Origin: Lysinibacillus pinottii
GTDB lineage: Bacteria > Bacillota > Bacilli > Bacillales_A > Planococcaceae
Reading direction: 5' to 3'
DNA length: 64,000 nucleotides
Assembly (NCBI RefSeq): GCF_024753545.1
Contig: NZ_JANTOO010000013.1
Span: 1 to 64,000, forward strand
In this document: in pieces, positions 24,201 to 34,059 of the stretch
Layout of the letters: every line of letters begins with the position of its first letter
Position numbering within the stretch: the stretch's first letter is position 1
Program-made: the position numbers and the translations under genes
Notes under the pieces: generated by a model
The model's database searches: none
What the model was told of the DNA's origin: nothing
Seen by the model: the letters and a program-made list of their open reading frames with translations, nothing else

Positions 24201-25767
24201 AACTCTTGTCATCAATTAAGGAGTTTGCAAGGAGCATAAATTCTAGAGTGATGCGATTATGACCCTTCATGAAATTTTCTCCGAGTAAACTTTCAAGCTT
24301 TTTTAAGCGGTGATACAGTGTTTGACGAACAATAAACAATTGGTTAGCCGTTTGCTGCTTGGAGCCGTTTGATTGTAAATAGACTTGTAATGTTTCAAGG
24401 AGCTTGCTGTTATATTTTTCATCATACTCAATAACTGGCTGTAAATAGTCATTTATAACTTCCTTTAAATTCACCTGCATTTGTAATTTATAGATTAAAT
24501 GATACAAATGCAAATCGTCGTAAAAGAATGATGAAGCTTGCACCTTGCGGCAAATATATAATGTTTCTAAAGCAGTTTGATAGCTTTTGAAGATATCTTG
24601 TACATCTGCAACAACTTTACCAACTGCTATTTGAAACTCTTGAGTTTGCTGTTTTTTATAAAATTCAGTTTTAGGAAGCGAGGTGAAGATGCTATTTAGT
24701 ATTTCACGAATCGCTCGACAATCTTTGGCATGAAGTAAAATAAAAATGACATAGCTTTTTCTTTCGAATAAAAACGGGATAAAGCCATGCTGTTCAAAGA
24801 GATTACGGTAATAAAGTTTACTATAGACAATATCCTCCTGCGCTTTCATGACTGTACTAGGAGTGGCCAAAATAAAGACAACGCCACTAGATTGTGAAAA
24901 GTTGGTATAGTGGGAAACGATAAATTTATAGATTTCTTCCTTGGATAGCTTTTGGTCGATCCAATCAGCTAAAATTGAGGCGTCCTCAATATTCTTTTTC
25001 TCCTCAATATAGAACTCTCGCATTAATAATTGTGCTAATGCTGTTGCTGTACGGTCTAAAATTAATAATTCAAACTCTGAAAATAGACCATCTTCACGGA
25101 ATAAGGTTAAATCTGCATAATGCTGATCAAAAATATAGATGGGCTCATGTTTAAATTGCTGAGCATATTTATTCAATGCTAATAATTGCTGACGTTTACT
25201 TTTAGTCATATTAGGATATAAGACGGGTTCCCGTCCCTTAATAGAAAACATAATTTGTGTTTTTAATTCGATATACATATTTTGTAAGATGTCTTCCGTA
25301 TTTTGTCCTAACACCGTATTTTTATTTAAAGTTTGTGAGTAGGATTCTAGTGTCGAAACCATTAAATACTGCTGATTTATAATTTGACTATGTAAATCCT
25401 GTGTAATGCGAACAAAAGGAACCGCTTCATGAAAAACAATAATCGGGAACTGATGACGATTTGCAATAGCAAGTATTGCTTCTGGAACTGCTTGAATAGA
25501 AGAGCCATACTCAATACAAAGGGCAGCACAATTTTTTTCAATTAAGGATTCAATAAACGTCATAAAATCTTCAATGCCATGTTGAAGACTGATCCCCGTC
25601 GTTAACACCAACTCTTCTCCAACTAAAAAATTATCTACATGGACTATTTCAAGAACATGTGCCCACTTTACGATTCTTAATAACCCCTCATGACCTGCAA
25701 CTACCTCTGCATTCTGAAAGTATTTATTGTCTAAAACATGAAGTACTTTAAGTTGGAATTGGCTCAA
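24199..25767 (-). CDS. PucR-family transcriptional regulator
   Basis: 522 residues starting at TTG. AAGGAGGAG on the minus strand lies at normal distance and there is no better ATG nearby. The N-terminal ~120 residues are the PucR-type sensor domain (LHVLDNKYFQNAEVVAGHEGL, EELVLTTGISL). A long middle region has no motif that I recognise. The C-terminus is the PucR helix-turn-helix: ETLQVYLQSNGSKQQTANQL followed by RQTLYHRLKKLESLLG. It is divergent from the permease-dehydrogenase-aminotransferase cluster and very probably controls it in response to the transported amino acid or a catabolite. PucR members regulate purine, GABA and amino-acid breakdown. Confidence 0.87.
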   Translation of the reverse strand: MSQFQLKVLHVLDNKYFQNAEVVAGHEGLLRIVKWAHVLEIVHVDNFLVGEELVLTTGISLQHGIEDFMTFIESLIEKNCAALCIEYGSSIQAVPEAILAIANRHQFPIIVFHEAVPFVRITQDLHSQIINQQYLMVSTLESYSQTLNKNTVLGQNTEDILQNMYIELKTQIMFSIKGREPVLYPNMTKSKRQQLLALNKYAQQFKHEPIYIFDQHYADLTLFREDGLFSEFELLILDRTATALAQLLMREFYIEEKKNIEDASILADWIDQKLSKEEIYKFIVSHYTNFSQSSGVVFILATPSTVMKAQEDIVYSKLYYRNLFEQHGFIPFLFERKSYVIFILLHAKDCRAIREILNSIFTSLPKTEFYKKQQTQEFQIAVGKVVADVQDIFKSYQTALETLYICRKVQASSFFYDDLHLYHLIYKLQMQVNLKEVINDYLQPVIEYDEKYNSKLLETLQVYLQSNGSKQQTANQLFIVRQTLYHRLKKLESLLGENFMKGHNRITLEFMLLANSLIDDKS

Positions 25768-25882
25768 TATAGCTCCTCCTTTGGAAACATCTTTTATGAC
25801 TTTTTTATCTATTATTGCTGTTTACTGTTATTAAATAGCTAGAAAACTAAATAAAGTAACATTTTAAGAATATTTAGTCTAT

Positions 25883-25911
25883 TTTACATTATGTTTAAAA
25901 CAATTGTATAG
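25883..25911 (+). promoter_or_regulatory. Candidate sigma-A-type promoter for the amino-acid catabolic operon
   Basis: TTTACA, 17 nt, GTATAG, about 90 bp upstream of the permease start in the gap between the divergent genes. Weak match at -10. Confidence 0.35.
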
Positions 25912-26000
25912 AAATTTACAGTTTGTCTATTACTTCAACGATATGAAACATGTAAGATTTTTGTAAGCGATAATCCAATCTAATAAAAGAGGTGTCAGAT

Positions 26001-27413
26001 ATGGAGCAACAAACGCATTTACAAAGAGGATTAAAGAAACGGCATATGACGATGATCGCGATAGCGGGTGTAATTGGGGCTGGCTTATTTATGGGCAGTG
26101 GCTCAGTCATTAACTTGGCGGGTCCAGGAGCAATTTTGTCGTATATATTTGCAGGAATTATTGTCATCTTAGTGATGCGTATGCTAGGTGAGATGGCGGC
26201 TGTCAATCCAACAAGTGGGTCGTTTGCACACTATGCACATGAAGCAATTGGTCCATGGGCAGGCTTTATGATTGGTTGGCTGTATTGGTTTTTCTGGGTC
26301 ATTGCTATCGCATTAGAGGCAACGGCAGCAGCGGCGATTATTCAATATTGGTATGACGGAATTCCTTTATGGCTCTTAAGTTTACTTTTAACAGTAGCAC
26401 TTACTTTAACAAATGTTCTTTCTGTAAAAGCCTTTGGCGAATTTGAATATTGGTTCTCTCTTATTAAGGTTGCAAGTATAGTAGTTTTTTTAGGTCTAGG
26501 CGCATTTATTATTTTTGGTATAGCACCAAACTTTAACGCTGTTGGTCTGACGAATCTAGTTGAGCAGGGTGGATTTTTACCAAACGGCTTTGGCGCTGTA
26601 TTAATGGGTGTTGTCATTGTTATTTTTTCTTTTATGGGGACAGAGATTGTGGCTATCGCTGCTGGTGAGTCAGATGAACCGTTAGCAGCTGTCACAAAAG
26701 CTACGAATTCGATTACTTGGCGCATTTTAATTTTCTATGTAGGCTCAATAACAGTTGTTGTGACGTTATTGCCTTGGCACTCCTCTGATATTTTAACAAG
26801 CCCTTATGTAGCAGTGCTAGATTATATTGGTATTCCTGCCGCTGCACAAATTATGAATTTTGTTGTTTTAACAGCTGTGCTATCGTGTTTAAATTCTGCA
26901 CTTTATGCAACATCACGAATGGTATTTTCTTTAGCAGAGAAGGGGGAGGCACCGAAAGCTTTTTTAAAATTAAATAAAAATGGTGCACCAGTGAATGCAA
27001 TTTTAGCTGCAACATTTTTCTCTTATATTGCCGTTATTATGAATTATGTTTCACCTGATAAAGTATTTATGTTTTTGCTAAGCTCTTGTAGTGCTATTAC
27101 TTTGATTCTTTATTTAATCATCGCCTTTTCACAATTGAAAATGCGTAGAAAGATTGAACGCGAAAATCCTGAGCTACTGAAGGTGAAGATGTGGCTATTT
27201 CCTTATCTAACGTATTTCACCATAGTAGCTACAACTGCCTTATTAATGGCCATGTTCTTTATTGAGTCTATGCGCTCACAAATTCTATTTACATGTGTTG
27301 TCGTTGCCGTGGTCATGATTTTTTATTTACTTACGCAAAGAAATAAGGTGATAAAACAGGTCGATGAATCAAGCTCTATTTTTAACAAAGACGAATTTGA
27401 TTTTGAACAATAA
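26001..27413 (+). CDS. APC-superfamily amino-acid permease (GabP/AnsP type)
   Basis: 470 residues with about 12 transmembrane helices. The N-terminal LQRGLKKRHMTMIAIAGVIGAGLFMGSG is the substrate/sodium-site helix 1 typical of the amino acid transporter family. FSFMGTEIVAIAAGESDEP is helix 6, and LNSALYATSRMVFSLA is also characteristic. GTG 25992 and ATG 26001 are both open; AAGAGG lies 8 nt before the ATG. It is the first gene of an operon with a semialdehyde dehydrogenase and an aminotransferase, so the substrate is most likely beta-alanine or a similar omega-amino acid. GABA is an alternative. Confidence 0.87.
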   Translation: MEQQTHLQRGLKKRHMTMIAIAGVIGAGLFMGSGSVINLAGPGAILSYIFAGIIVILVMRMLGEMAAVNPTSGSFAHYAHEAIGPWAGFMIGWLYWFFWVIAIALEATAAAAIIQYWYDGIPLWLLSLLLTVALTLTNVLSVKAFGEFEYWFSLIKVASIVVFLGLGAFIIFGIAPNFNAVGLTNLVEQGGFLPNGFGAVLMGVVIVIFSFMGTEIVAIAAGESDEPLAAVTKATNSITWRILIFYVGSITVVVTLLPWHSSDILTSPYVAVLDYIGIPAAAQIMNFVVLTAVLSCLNSALYATSRMVFSLAEKGEAPKAFLKLNKNGAPVNAILAATFFSYIAVIMNYVSPDKVFMFLLSSCSAITLILYLIIAFSQLKMRRKIERENPELLKVKMWLFPYLTYFTIVATTALLMAMFFIESMRSQILFTCVVVAVVMIFYLLTQRNKVIKQVDESSSIFNKDEFDFEQ

Positions 27414-27434
27414 TCCCATGTAAGGAGAGGTTAA

Positions 27435-28967
27435 ATGATGACAGTACAACAAAAAATGAAAACGCTAACACATTTTATCAAAGGGGAAGAGGTAGCTGGT
27501 ACTAGTGGGAGATTTTCAGATGTGTATAATCCAACAACAGGTGAAACGATAGCGAGAGTACCGCTTGCTTCAAAAGACGAAGTACAGCAGGCCATTCAAC
27601 AGGCTAAGGAAGCCTTTCCTGCATGGAAAAAGATGTCCATTGGGAAGAGGGTTGAGGTTGTACATCGATTCCGACAATTGTTAGTAACAAAACAGGAAGA
27701 GCTTATTGAAGTGATTTGTCAGGAAAGCGGGAAAACTAAAGAGGATGCGAAGGGCGAAATTATTCGAGGGATTGAATCGGTAGATATGGCGATTAGTGCC
27801 CCACAATTACTAAAAGGGGAGTATTCCGTCAATGTAGGTGGCAATATTAATGCTTTTTCTGCCAAATCACCACTCGGTGTAGTGGCAACGATTGCGCCTT
27901 TTAATTTCCCTGTTATGGTCCCTTTAGCTATTACAAGTATGGCTGTGGCAGTAGGGAATGCTGTTATTTTAAAGCCATCTGAACGTGTTCCTCATTCTGC
28001 ATTATTTTTAAGTCAATTATGGAAAGAGGCGGGACTCCCTGATGGTATTTGGACAGTAGTGAATGGCGATAAAGAAGCGGTCAATGAGCTTCTAGAAAAC
28101 AAAGAGATTCAAGCCATTTCCTTTGTAGGCTCTACGCCAGTAGCCGAATATATTTATCAAACGGGAACAAAGCATAATAAACGTGTGGCTGCTTTTGGTG
28201 GTGGTAAGAATTTTATGATTGTTATGCCAGATGCCAACTTGGAGCAAACTGCGAACGCCTTTTTAGGTGCTGCATACGGGGCAGCATCACAGCGCTGTAT
28301 GGCGATTTCTGGAGCGCTTGTTGTTGGTCAAGATACCGAGCAGCGTTTTACAGACATATTGAAGCAGAAGATTTCACAGCTAAAGATAGGTCCTTATACA
28401 GAAGATGATGTCGATTTTGGTCCAGTTATTAGCCAACAATCGAAGGAAACGATTATCAGCTATATTGATGGGGCTGTTACTGAGGGGGCAAACCTTGTCA
28501 TTGACGGACGAAATCCTAAAGTATGCGAAACATCTAATGGTTTTTATGTTGGACCAACACTACTCAATAATATTACGCCTGATATGACTATCTTCAAAGA
28601 GGAGGTATTTGGTCCAGCCCGCATAGTAGTGGGTGTAGAGACATTACAAGAAGCTATTGAATTAATTAATGACCATGAACTTGGTAATGGTGTAACGATG
28701 TTTACCAGCAGTGGTGCAGCAGCTCGTAAATTCCAAGAAGAGATTGAAGTGGGCATGGTAGGGGTTAATGTACCGATTCCAATTCCTGTCGGCTACCATA
28801 ATTTCGGGGGATGGAAGCGCTCTAAGTTTGGTGAAGGGCATATGTTTGGTCCGGATCAAGCGAGATTTTTTACAAAGGCTAAAACAATCTCGGAGCGTTG
28901 GCCAGATGAAATGGAAGATGCAACAAGCTCCTTTGCCTTCCCAAGTAATAACGATGCAAAAAGCTAA
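27435..28967 (+). CDS. mmsA: CoA-acylating methylmalonate/malonate semialdehyde dehydrogenase (MmsA/IolA type)
   Basis: 510 residues. NAD-dependent conversion of methylmalonate or malonate semialdehyde with CoA to propionyl- or acetyl-CoA and CO2. The class is shown by the catalytic Cys288 in GAASQRCMAIS; ordinary aldehyde dehydrogenases have GQ-x-C. The NAD-site block IAPFNFPVMVPLAITSMA, ILKPSERVPHSA and the C-terminal VGVNVPIPIPVGYHNFGGWKRSKFGE also fit. TAAGGAGAGG precedes two adjacent ATG codons. Between a permease and a class III aminotransferase this fits the second step of beta-alanine breakdown better than the inositol or valine roles of the family. Confidence 0.9.
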   Translation: MMTVQQKMKTLTHFIKGEEVAGTSGRFSDVYNPTTGETIARVPLASKDEVQQAIQQAKEAFPAWKKMSIGKRVEVVHRFRQLLVTKQEELIEVICQESGKTKEDAKGEIIRGIESVDMAISAPQLLKGEYSVNVGGNINAFSAKSPLGVVATIAPFNFPVMVPLAITSMAVAVGNAVILKPSERVPHSALFLSQLWKEAGLPDGIWTVVNGDKEAVNELLENKEIQAISFVGSTPVAEYIYQTGTKHNKRVAAFGGGKNFMIVMPDANLEQTANAFLGAAYGAASQRCMAISGALVVGQDTEQRFTDILKQKISQLKIGPYTEDDVDFGPVISQQSKETIISYIDGAVTEGANLVIDGRNPKVCETSNGFYVGPTLLNNITPDMTIFKEEVFGPARIVVGVETLQEAIELINDHELGNGVTMFTSSGAAARKFQEEIEVGMVGVNVPIPIPVGYHNFGGWKRSKFGEGHMFGPDQARFFTKAKTISERWPDEMEDATSSFAFPSNNDAKS

Positions 28968-29001
28968 TCTACTGAAAAAATAAATGAGAGGGTGTTCGGC
29001 A

Positions 29002-30354
29002 ATGACACAGATCAATCTTAAAAGTGATGTTTTAACAAAGGATGAGCAATATGTATGGCATTCAATGAAACCCTACAATCCACAAGCAACCTATGTAGTG
29101 GAAAAATCAGATGGTGCAAGAATAATAGATACAGATGGCATCGAATATATTGATGCCATGGCTGGGCTATGGTGTGTAAATGTGGGCTATGGACGTAAGG
29201 AACTGGCAGATGCCGCACATGAGCAAATGATGAAGAATGCCTATGCACCATTATCGCAGGGACATTTACCAGCCGTACAGCTAGCTGAAAAACTAAATGA
29301 CTTGCTTGGTGGGGAGTACGTTATTTTCTTCTCTAATAGTGGATCAGAAGCGAATGAAACAGCTTTTAAAATAGCACGACAATATCACCAGCAAAAAGGG
29401 CAAAGCTCCCGCTATAAGATTGTCTCTCGCTACCGCGCCTACCATGGAAATTCCTTTGGGGCATTAGCAGCAACAGGGCAAGCGGAACGGAAATATAAAT
29501 ACGAGCCTCTGTCTCCTGGCTTTATCCATGTTGCACCGCCTGATCAATACCGTGAACATGAAGATGATGCTATTGCGCCATTAGATTTAGCCAGCGTAAG
29601 GGCTGTCGATAAAACGATGACATGGGAACTGAGTGATACGATTGCAGCCATGATTTTAGAGCCAATTATTACAGGTGGCGGCGTCATTATGCCTCCTGAA
29701 AACTATTTAAAAGGCATAGAGGAAGTATGTAAAAAGCATGGTGCTTTAATGATAGTGGATGAAGTTATTTGTGGCTTTGGTCGAACAGGTAAGCCATTTG
29801 GATTTATGAATTATGGTGTGAAACCAGATATTATTACAATGGCTAAAGGGATTACGAGTGCATACTTACCATTATCAGCAACTGCCGTAAAGCGTGAGAT
29901 TTATGAGGCTTTCACTGGCACAGATGCCTATGGCTATTTCCGCCATGTCAATACATTTGGGGGCTCTCCAGTGGCATGTGCAGTTGCATTAAAAAATATT
30001 GAAATTCTAGAGCAAGAAGCATTGTTCGACCGCTCCAAGGAGATGGGGAAGGCCACATTACAAACATTGCAAGAAAATTTACAGGATCATCCGAATGTAG
30101 GAGATGTGCGGGGCAGAGGTTTATTAATTGGGATTGAGTTAGTAGTAGATAAAGTCTCGAAAGAACCTTTACCAGTGGAGAAGGTAAATGCTGTTATTGC
30201 TGCATGCAAAGAACAAGGGGTGATTATTGGGAAAAATGGGGCAACAGTAGCCGGCTTTAATAATGTTCTGACACTATCACCACCACTAAATATTGTGCAA
30301 GCAGATCTTCAGCGCATACTTGATGTGGTCGTTGAGAGTTTAAAGAAGCTTTAA
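29002..30354 (+). CDS. Class III omega-aminotransferase (probable beta-alanine:pyruvate type)
   Basis: 450 residues, PLP fold type I subgroup II. Blocks WHSMKPYN, GIEYIDAMAGLWCVNVGYGRKELADAA (family N-terminal region), FFSNSGSEANETAFKIARQY, SRYRAYHGNSFGALA, IVDEVICGFGRTGKPFGFMNYGVKPDI and the PLP-lysine TMAKGITSAYLPLSA are intact. The last gene of the cluster, ending at a strong terminator. It is predicted to move the amino group of the imported omega-amino acid to pyruvate or 2-oxoglutarate, giving the semialdehyde used by the previous gene product. The start ATG at 29002 follows GAGAGGGTG; ATG 28984 upstream overlaps that site. Taurine or putrescine substrates cannot be excluded. Confidence 0.86.
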   Translation: MTQINLKSDVLTKDEQYVWHSMKPYNPQATYVVEKSDGARIIDTDGIEYIDAMAGLWCVNVGYGRKELADAAHEQMMKNAYAPLSQGHLPAVQLAEKLNDLLGGEYVIFFSNSGSEANETAFKIARQYHQQKGQSSRYKIVSRYRAYHGNSFGALAATGQAERKYKYEPLSPGFIHVAPPDQYREHEDDAIAPLDLASVRAVDKTMTWELSDTIAAMILEPIITGGGVIMPPENYLKGIEEVCKKHGALMIVDEVICGFGRTGKPFGFMNYGVKPDIITMAKGITSAYLPLSATAVKREIYEAFTGTDAYGYFRHVNTFGGSPVACAVALKNIEILEQEALFDRSKEMGKATLQTLQENLQDHPNVGDVRGRGLLIGIELVVDKVSKEPLPVEKVNAVIAACKEQGVIIGKNGATVAGFNNVLTLSPPLNIVQADLQRILDVVVESLKKL

Positions 30355-30364
30355 TAAATACTAT

Positions 30365-30407
30365 TGGTTCTAAAGGACTCTAAATAAGAGCTTTTAGAAC
30401 CTTTTTA
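30365..30407 (+). terminator. Terminator of the permease-dehydrogenase-aminotransferase operon
   Basis: GGTTCTAAAGGACTCT pairs with AGAGCTTTTAGAACC (one bulge) followed by TTTTT. Confidence 0.85.
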
Positions 30408-30595
30408 TGAAATCAGAAAAAGGTTCAATCAATAAAATAACAATCAATTTATGTAAAATAATACTGGAAAAAGGTGAACTGTAGTTTATAAAAATTTTTT
30501 TGATAATTATCTATCAAAAGTGTCCTGGCGAGGGATATTCTTTTAATTACTTCTTTTTAAACGAACAATCAATCAGAATAATCCCTTTTTATCTA

Positions 30596-30624
30596 GCAAG
30601 TAGAGAAAATCCTTCTCTACTTGC
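30596..30624 (-). terminator. Hairpin after the FtsW/RodA-like gene
   Basis: GCAAGTAGAGAA and its complement TTCTCTACTTGC form a near-perfect stem. The tail on the minus strand is TAGATAAAAA, so the U tract is poor. Confidence 0.5.
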
Positions 30625-30629
30625 ATCTC

Positions 30630-31796
30630 TTAGTCTTCTCTTTTAAACATATACCCCTTATAGGATTTATGAATAATCATGACAATTCCCATTAGCATGA
30701 AATTTGACAAAAGTGAGCTGCCCCCGTAGCTTAAAAAAGGCAAAGTAACTCCCGTGACTGGTAAAAGTCCAAGGGTCATGCCAATATTTTGAGTAATTTG
30801 GAAGGCTAATAAGCTTGATATTCCTGCGCCCATTAATGTCATAAAAGGATCTTTTGCTTCAACTGTAATAAGCACAATCCTGTAGATGACAAAAAACAGT
30901 AAAGCAATGACGAATGCACCGCCAGCAAACCCTAATTCCTCAGCAATAGTAGAAAAAATAAAATCAGTATGTTTTTCTGGTACATAAACATTGTTATTCA
31001 GATAGCCTTTCCCGATAAATTCACCCGATCCAATGGCTAAAAAGCCCTGGCGTACTTGAAACGAAGAATCTATGTAATCATAAGGCTGCAGCCAACCATA
31101 AATACGAGATACTTGATGTCCTGATAGGGCACCTAAAATTTTTTCCGTGAAAAAATCATTAAATCTGACATAAAGTACTACAACTATACTGATAAGAACT
31201 AGAGGAATGGCCGTAAACACAATCAGTAACTTTCTATGAATACCCGAAAAAAGTATCATGGGTAGAATCATTGCCATGTATAACATAACCATGCCTGTGT
31301 CGGGTTGTTTATAAACAAGGAGCGAAGGAGGAAGGACGATGAGTCCGATTTTTACTAATAGCCATAAATCAGCTAGATAAGAGGGGCGTCCATTTTTCTC
31401 TTGATGAGAGATAATGACTTTACTCACAACAATTAAAAAGGCGAATTTTAAGAACTCAGATGGCTGAAGGGAGCCTAGAAATGGTATTTGATACCAAGAT
31501 TTAGCCTCGTTTATCGTCCGTGCAATACTTTCTGGTGCTACTATGAGTCCAGCAGTTAATGCTACGGCTAATCCATAAAACGGCCATCCAATCTTTTTTA
31601 ATTGTTCAATATCAAGTAAGGAAATCCCAAACATGATCATAAACCCAATGAGATAAAAGATAAATTGCTTCATAATGAAGGAACTGGTATATTGTCCGAA
31701 ATTGACACTGCTAGAATGGACAAAAAGACAGCTAAAACCTCCAATGAAAAAGAGGCTCACAACTAAACTTCCATCCAATTTCTTAAGCTGCGACAA
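30630..31796 (-). CDS. FtsW/RodA/SpoVE-family membrane protein (peptidoglycan glycosyltransferase or flippase type)
   Basis: 388 residues with about ten transmembrane helices. The SEDS landmarks WYQIPFLGSLQPSEFLKFAF, YKQPDTGMVMLYMAMIL, the extracellular loop GKGYLNNNVYVPEKHTDFIFSTIAEELGF and the C-terminal GLLPVTGVTLPFLSYGGSSLLSNF are present, including the PEKHTDFIF and GVTLPFLSYGG signatures. The start is TTG 31796, with GAAGGTG six to seven nt upstream. A longer reading to 31940 would add 48 non-homologous residues without a site. It stands alone, away from the mur/fts cluster, so it is a secondary RodA-like paralogue; partner PBP unknown. Confidence 0.88.
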   Translation of the reverse strand: MSQLKKLDGSLVVSLFFIGGFSCLFVHSSSVNFGQYTSSFIMKQFIFYLIGFMIMFGISLLDIEQLKKIGWPFYGLAVALTAGLIVAPESIARTINEAKSWYQIPFLGSLQPSEFLKFAFLIVVSKVIISHQEKNGRPSYLADLWLLVKIGLIVLPPSLLVYKQPDTGMVMLYMAMILPMILFSGIHRKLLIVFTAIPLVLISIVVVLYVRFNDFFTEKILGALSGHQVSRIYGWLQPYDYIDSSFQVRQGFLAIGSGEFIGKGYLNNNVYVPEKHTDFIFSTIAEELGFAGGAFVIALLFFVIYRIVLITVEAKDPFMTLMGAGISSLLAFQITQNIGMTLGLLPVTGVTLPFLSYGGSSLLSNFMLMGIVMIIHKSYKGYMFKRED

Positions 31797-32040
31797 ATGT
31801 AACACCTTCTTTCTATAGTTAATATTATAAACGCTGGTAATGTGTGGAAGGTTGCAACTATTTACATGATGCAAATAAAGGATATTTGTACATGTTGATT
31901 TGTACGGTAAATTACCTATATGGGATGAGTGAGTGGGCATAATTTCTTAATTCTTCGTCTAATCTTTACAAAAATATAACACTGGCTTTATATCTTCATA
32001 CTATCATTATTGGTAAGAGTTGGAGGAGGAGCCAGAGATC

Positions 32041-33711
32041 ATGCATTTTTTTCGTTTCATTAAGGTGAAGGACAAGTTACTTGTACTTATGATTGTTTGT
32101 GTATTATCGAATGTATTGCTAGGTGTATTTAGTGTGGATTATTTGAGAAAAATGTCGTGGCATGCAAGTGAGAGTTACAAACAGGGGCTTGTTCCAATTG
32201 GATGGCTAAATGAGCTGGAGGAATCGCAACGTCAATTAGATTTTATCGTTGATTCTGATGGTGATTATAAAAGAATGTCAGCCATTTTAAAAGACGTGGA
32301 TAAGCCGTTAGACCATTTAAAAGGGCAAGAAATTGATAAAAAAATGAGTCATCAAATTAATAAGTATAAATCCTTGCTAGGAAAGCAGAGAGAAAAGATT
32401 GAGGGCTACCAGCAATTGAAACAAAGTGAACAAGAGAAATTTTATTCACAGACGTTTCTACCAATAAGTCAGGAAATTCATACATTATTAGAAGAAACTC
32501 AAAACTATCTTGTTCAACGAGCAAAAGACCAACAACAGTCCTATCAAGAAGATGTACAATTTGGTTATTGGCTGCTTGGTGGGGTGTGTTTAACAGTTGT
32601 GATGCTAGTTATTATTATAGGATTTATAGCAACAAAGGCAGTCAATGTACCTACACGACAATTGAAATCATTATTAAAGCAAGCTGAACAGGGTAATTTC
32701 ACTGCCAATGCAAGTTATGTGGCTCATGATGAGCTAGGTGAGGTAGTGCTTTCTTACAATCAAATGGTCACAGAAGTGAAACGTTTACTCCATACAGTTA
32801 CGGACAGTGCCTACGAAGTGGAGAAAATGACCGGGAAATTGCAGGAGTCCTCAGAGGAATCCTCTACAACAACATTAAAAATAGCTAAAGATGTACAGTC
32901 TATTTCAGATTCAACAGCCGCGTCTACTAATAAATTGGCCTCCAATACATCATCACTAGAAGAAGTTTTAAATGATGTACAGGTCATATTAGAGAAAATT
33001 CAAATTGTGGAAAATTTCGCCCACAAAACTGCTAGAGATGCGGAGAGCGGTACTGAAATTGTGCAGGCCAACTTGGCGCAAATGCAGACGATTAAGCAAG
33101 CTGTCGAGAAATCCAATACAGCCATTTTTAATTTAGTTCAACGAGCATCATCTATCGATCAAATGATAGAGGTCATCGAAAGAATAACAGCTCAAACAAA
33201 TCTATTGGCGTTAAATGCATCTATTGAAGCGGCAAGAGCGGGCGAGCATGGCAAGGGATTTGCAGTAGTAGCGAATGAGGTACGTAAGCTTGCGGAGCAA
33301 ACCGTCCATTCTACACAAACTATTACATCCATTGTACAAAACATTCATTTGGATTCAAGCTATGCAGTGCAAATGATGGAGGGCGTTCTAGTGGCAACCG
33401 AGAAAGGCGTTACTGTAACAGGACAAACGGCTTCCAGTTTTGATCAAATTTTAGAAAAAGTACATACAATCAAGCCTTATATTATGGAAGTATCTTCTAC
33501 AGTTCAAGAGATTGCCAATCATACAAAAAAAGTTAGTGATGATGCGGTTATGTTGACATCGTTATCTGATACGAATACAGTATCGACAAAGCATGTTGCT
33601 GCTTTAACAGCCAATCAATTAACAGCACAGCAACATTTCCATAATTATATTAAAGAATTACGAAAGGTATCAAAAGTGCTACAAATAGCCGTTAAACGTT
33701 TTTCAATATAA
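32041..33711 (+). CDS. Methyl-accepting chemotaxis protein
   Basis: 556 residues. TM1 near the N-terminus (LVLMIVCVLSNVLLGVFSV), an external ~140-residue helical sensor rich in Gln and Glu (four-helix-bundle type), TM2 (YWLLGGVCLTVVMLVIIIGFIA), then a HAMP segment (VPTRQLKSLLKQAEQGNF). The cytoplasmic rod has the hairpin tip RITAQTNLLALNASIEAARAGEHGKGFAVVANEVRKLAEQ, the universal CheA/CheW contact. GGAGGAGGA lies about 10 nt before ATG 32041; an in-frame TTG at 32020 overlaps it. The ligand cannot be read. Monocistronic, no che genes nearby. Confidence 0.92.
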   Translation: MHFFRFIKVKDKLLVLMIVCVLSNVLLGVFSVDYLRKMSWHASESYKQGLVPIGWLNELEESQRQLDFIVDSDGDYKRMSAILKDVDKPLDHLKGQEIDKKMSHQINKYKSLLGKQREKIEGYQQLKQSEQEKFYSQTFLPISQEIHTLLEETQNYLVQRAKDQQQSYQEDVQFGYWLLGGVCLTVVMLVIIIGFIATKAVNVPTRQLKSLLKQAEQGNFTANASYVAHDELGEVVLSYNQMVTEVKRLLHTVTDSAYEVEKMTGKLQESSEESSTTTLKIAKDVQSISDSTAASTNKLASNTSSLEEVLNDVQVILEKIQIVENFAHKTARDAESGTEIVQANLAQMQTIKQAVEKSNTAIFNLVQRASSIDQMIEVIERITAQTNLLALNASIEAARAGEHGKGFAVVANEVRKLAEQTVHSTQTITSIVQNIHLDSSYAVQMMEGVLVATEKGVTVTGQTASSFDQILEKVHTIKPYIMEVSSTVQEIANHTKKVSDDAVMLTSLSDTNTVSTKHVAALTANQLTAQQHFHNYIKELRKVSKVLQIAVKRFSI

Positions 33712-33740
33712 TTTAGTCATTCATATCTTAATGGGCGATT

Positions 33741-33779
33741 GAATCTCCTTTGTAAAGTTAGCAAAGGGGATTCTTTTTA
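33741..33779 (+). terminator. Terminator of the chemoreceptor gene
   Basis: GAATCTCCTTTG (33741-33752) pairs with CAAAGGGGATTC (33762-33773) followed by TTTTT. Confidence 0.88.
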
Positions 33780-34059
33780 TTTGCTCTAATAACTTGTTGG
33801 ATGGTAGTTTCAAAATATGTCCTCTGTGAATATACAAATGTATTTGATATATTTTTGTAGCACAATAATTTAAAATGTTCATATACTGAGAAGTAAGGGG
33901 TAGTATGTTTCTTTTATGAATATTTTTAATATAATTGTTGTATTTTCAAAACGAACACATTATAATGAATTTCATTGAAAGTGTTATTAAATCAATGTTT
34001 GTTAATATATTTTTGTACTTTCCATAAGTACAATTGTTCACATGTGGAGGTTTTGAGAA
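33780..34059. other. AT-rich gap upstream of the threonine dehydrogenase gene
   Basis: No gene or known RNA motif seen in 280 bp. It should contain the promoter of the gene at 34060. Confidence 0.4.

Noticed and set aside
26342..26725. 127-codon minus-strand frame opposite the permease gene
   Set aside because: The plus frame is a clear APC permease with conserved helices; the minus frame has no supporting motif.
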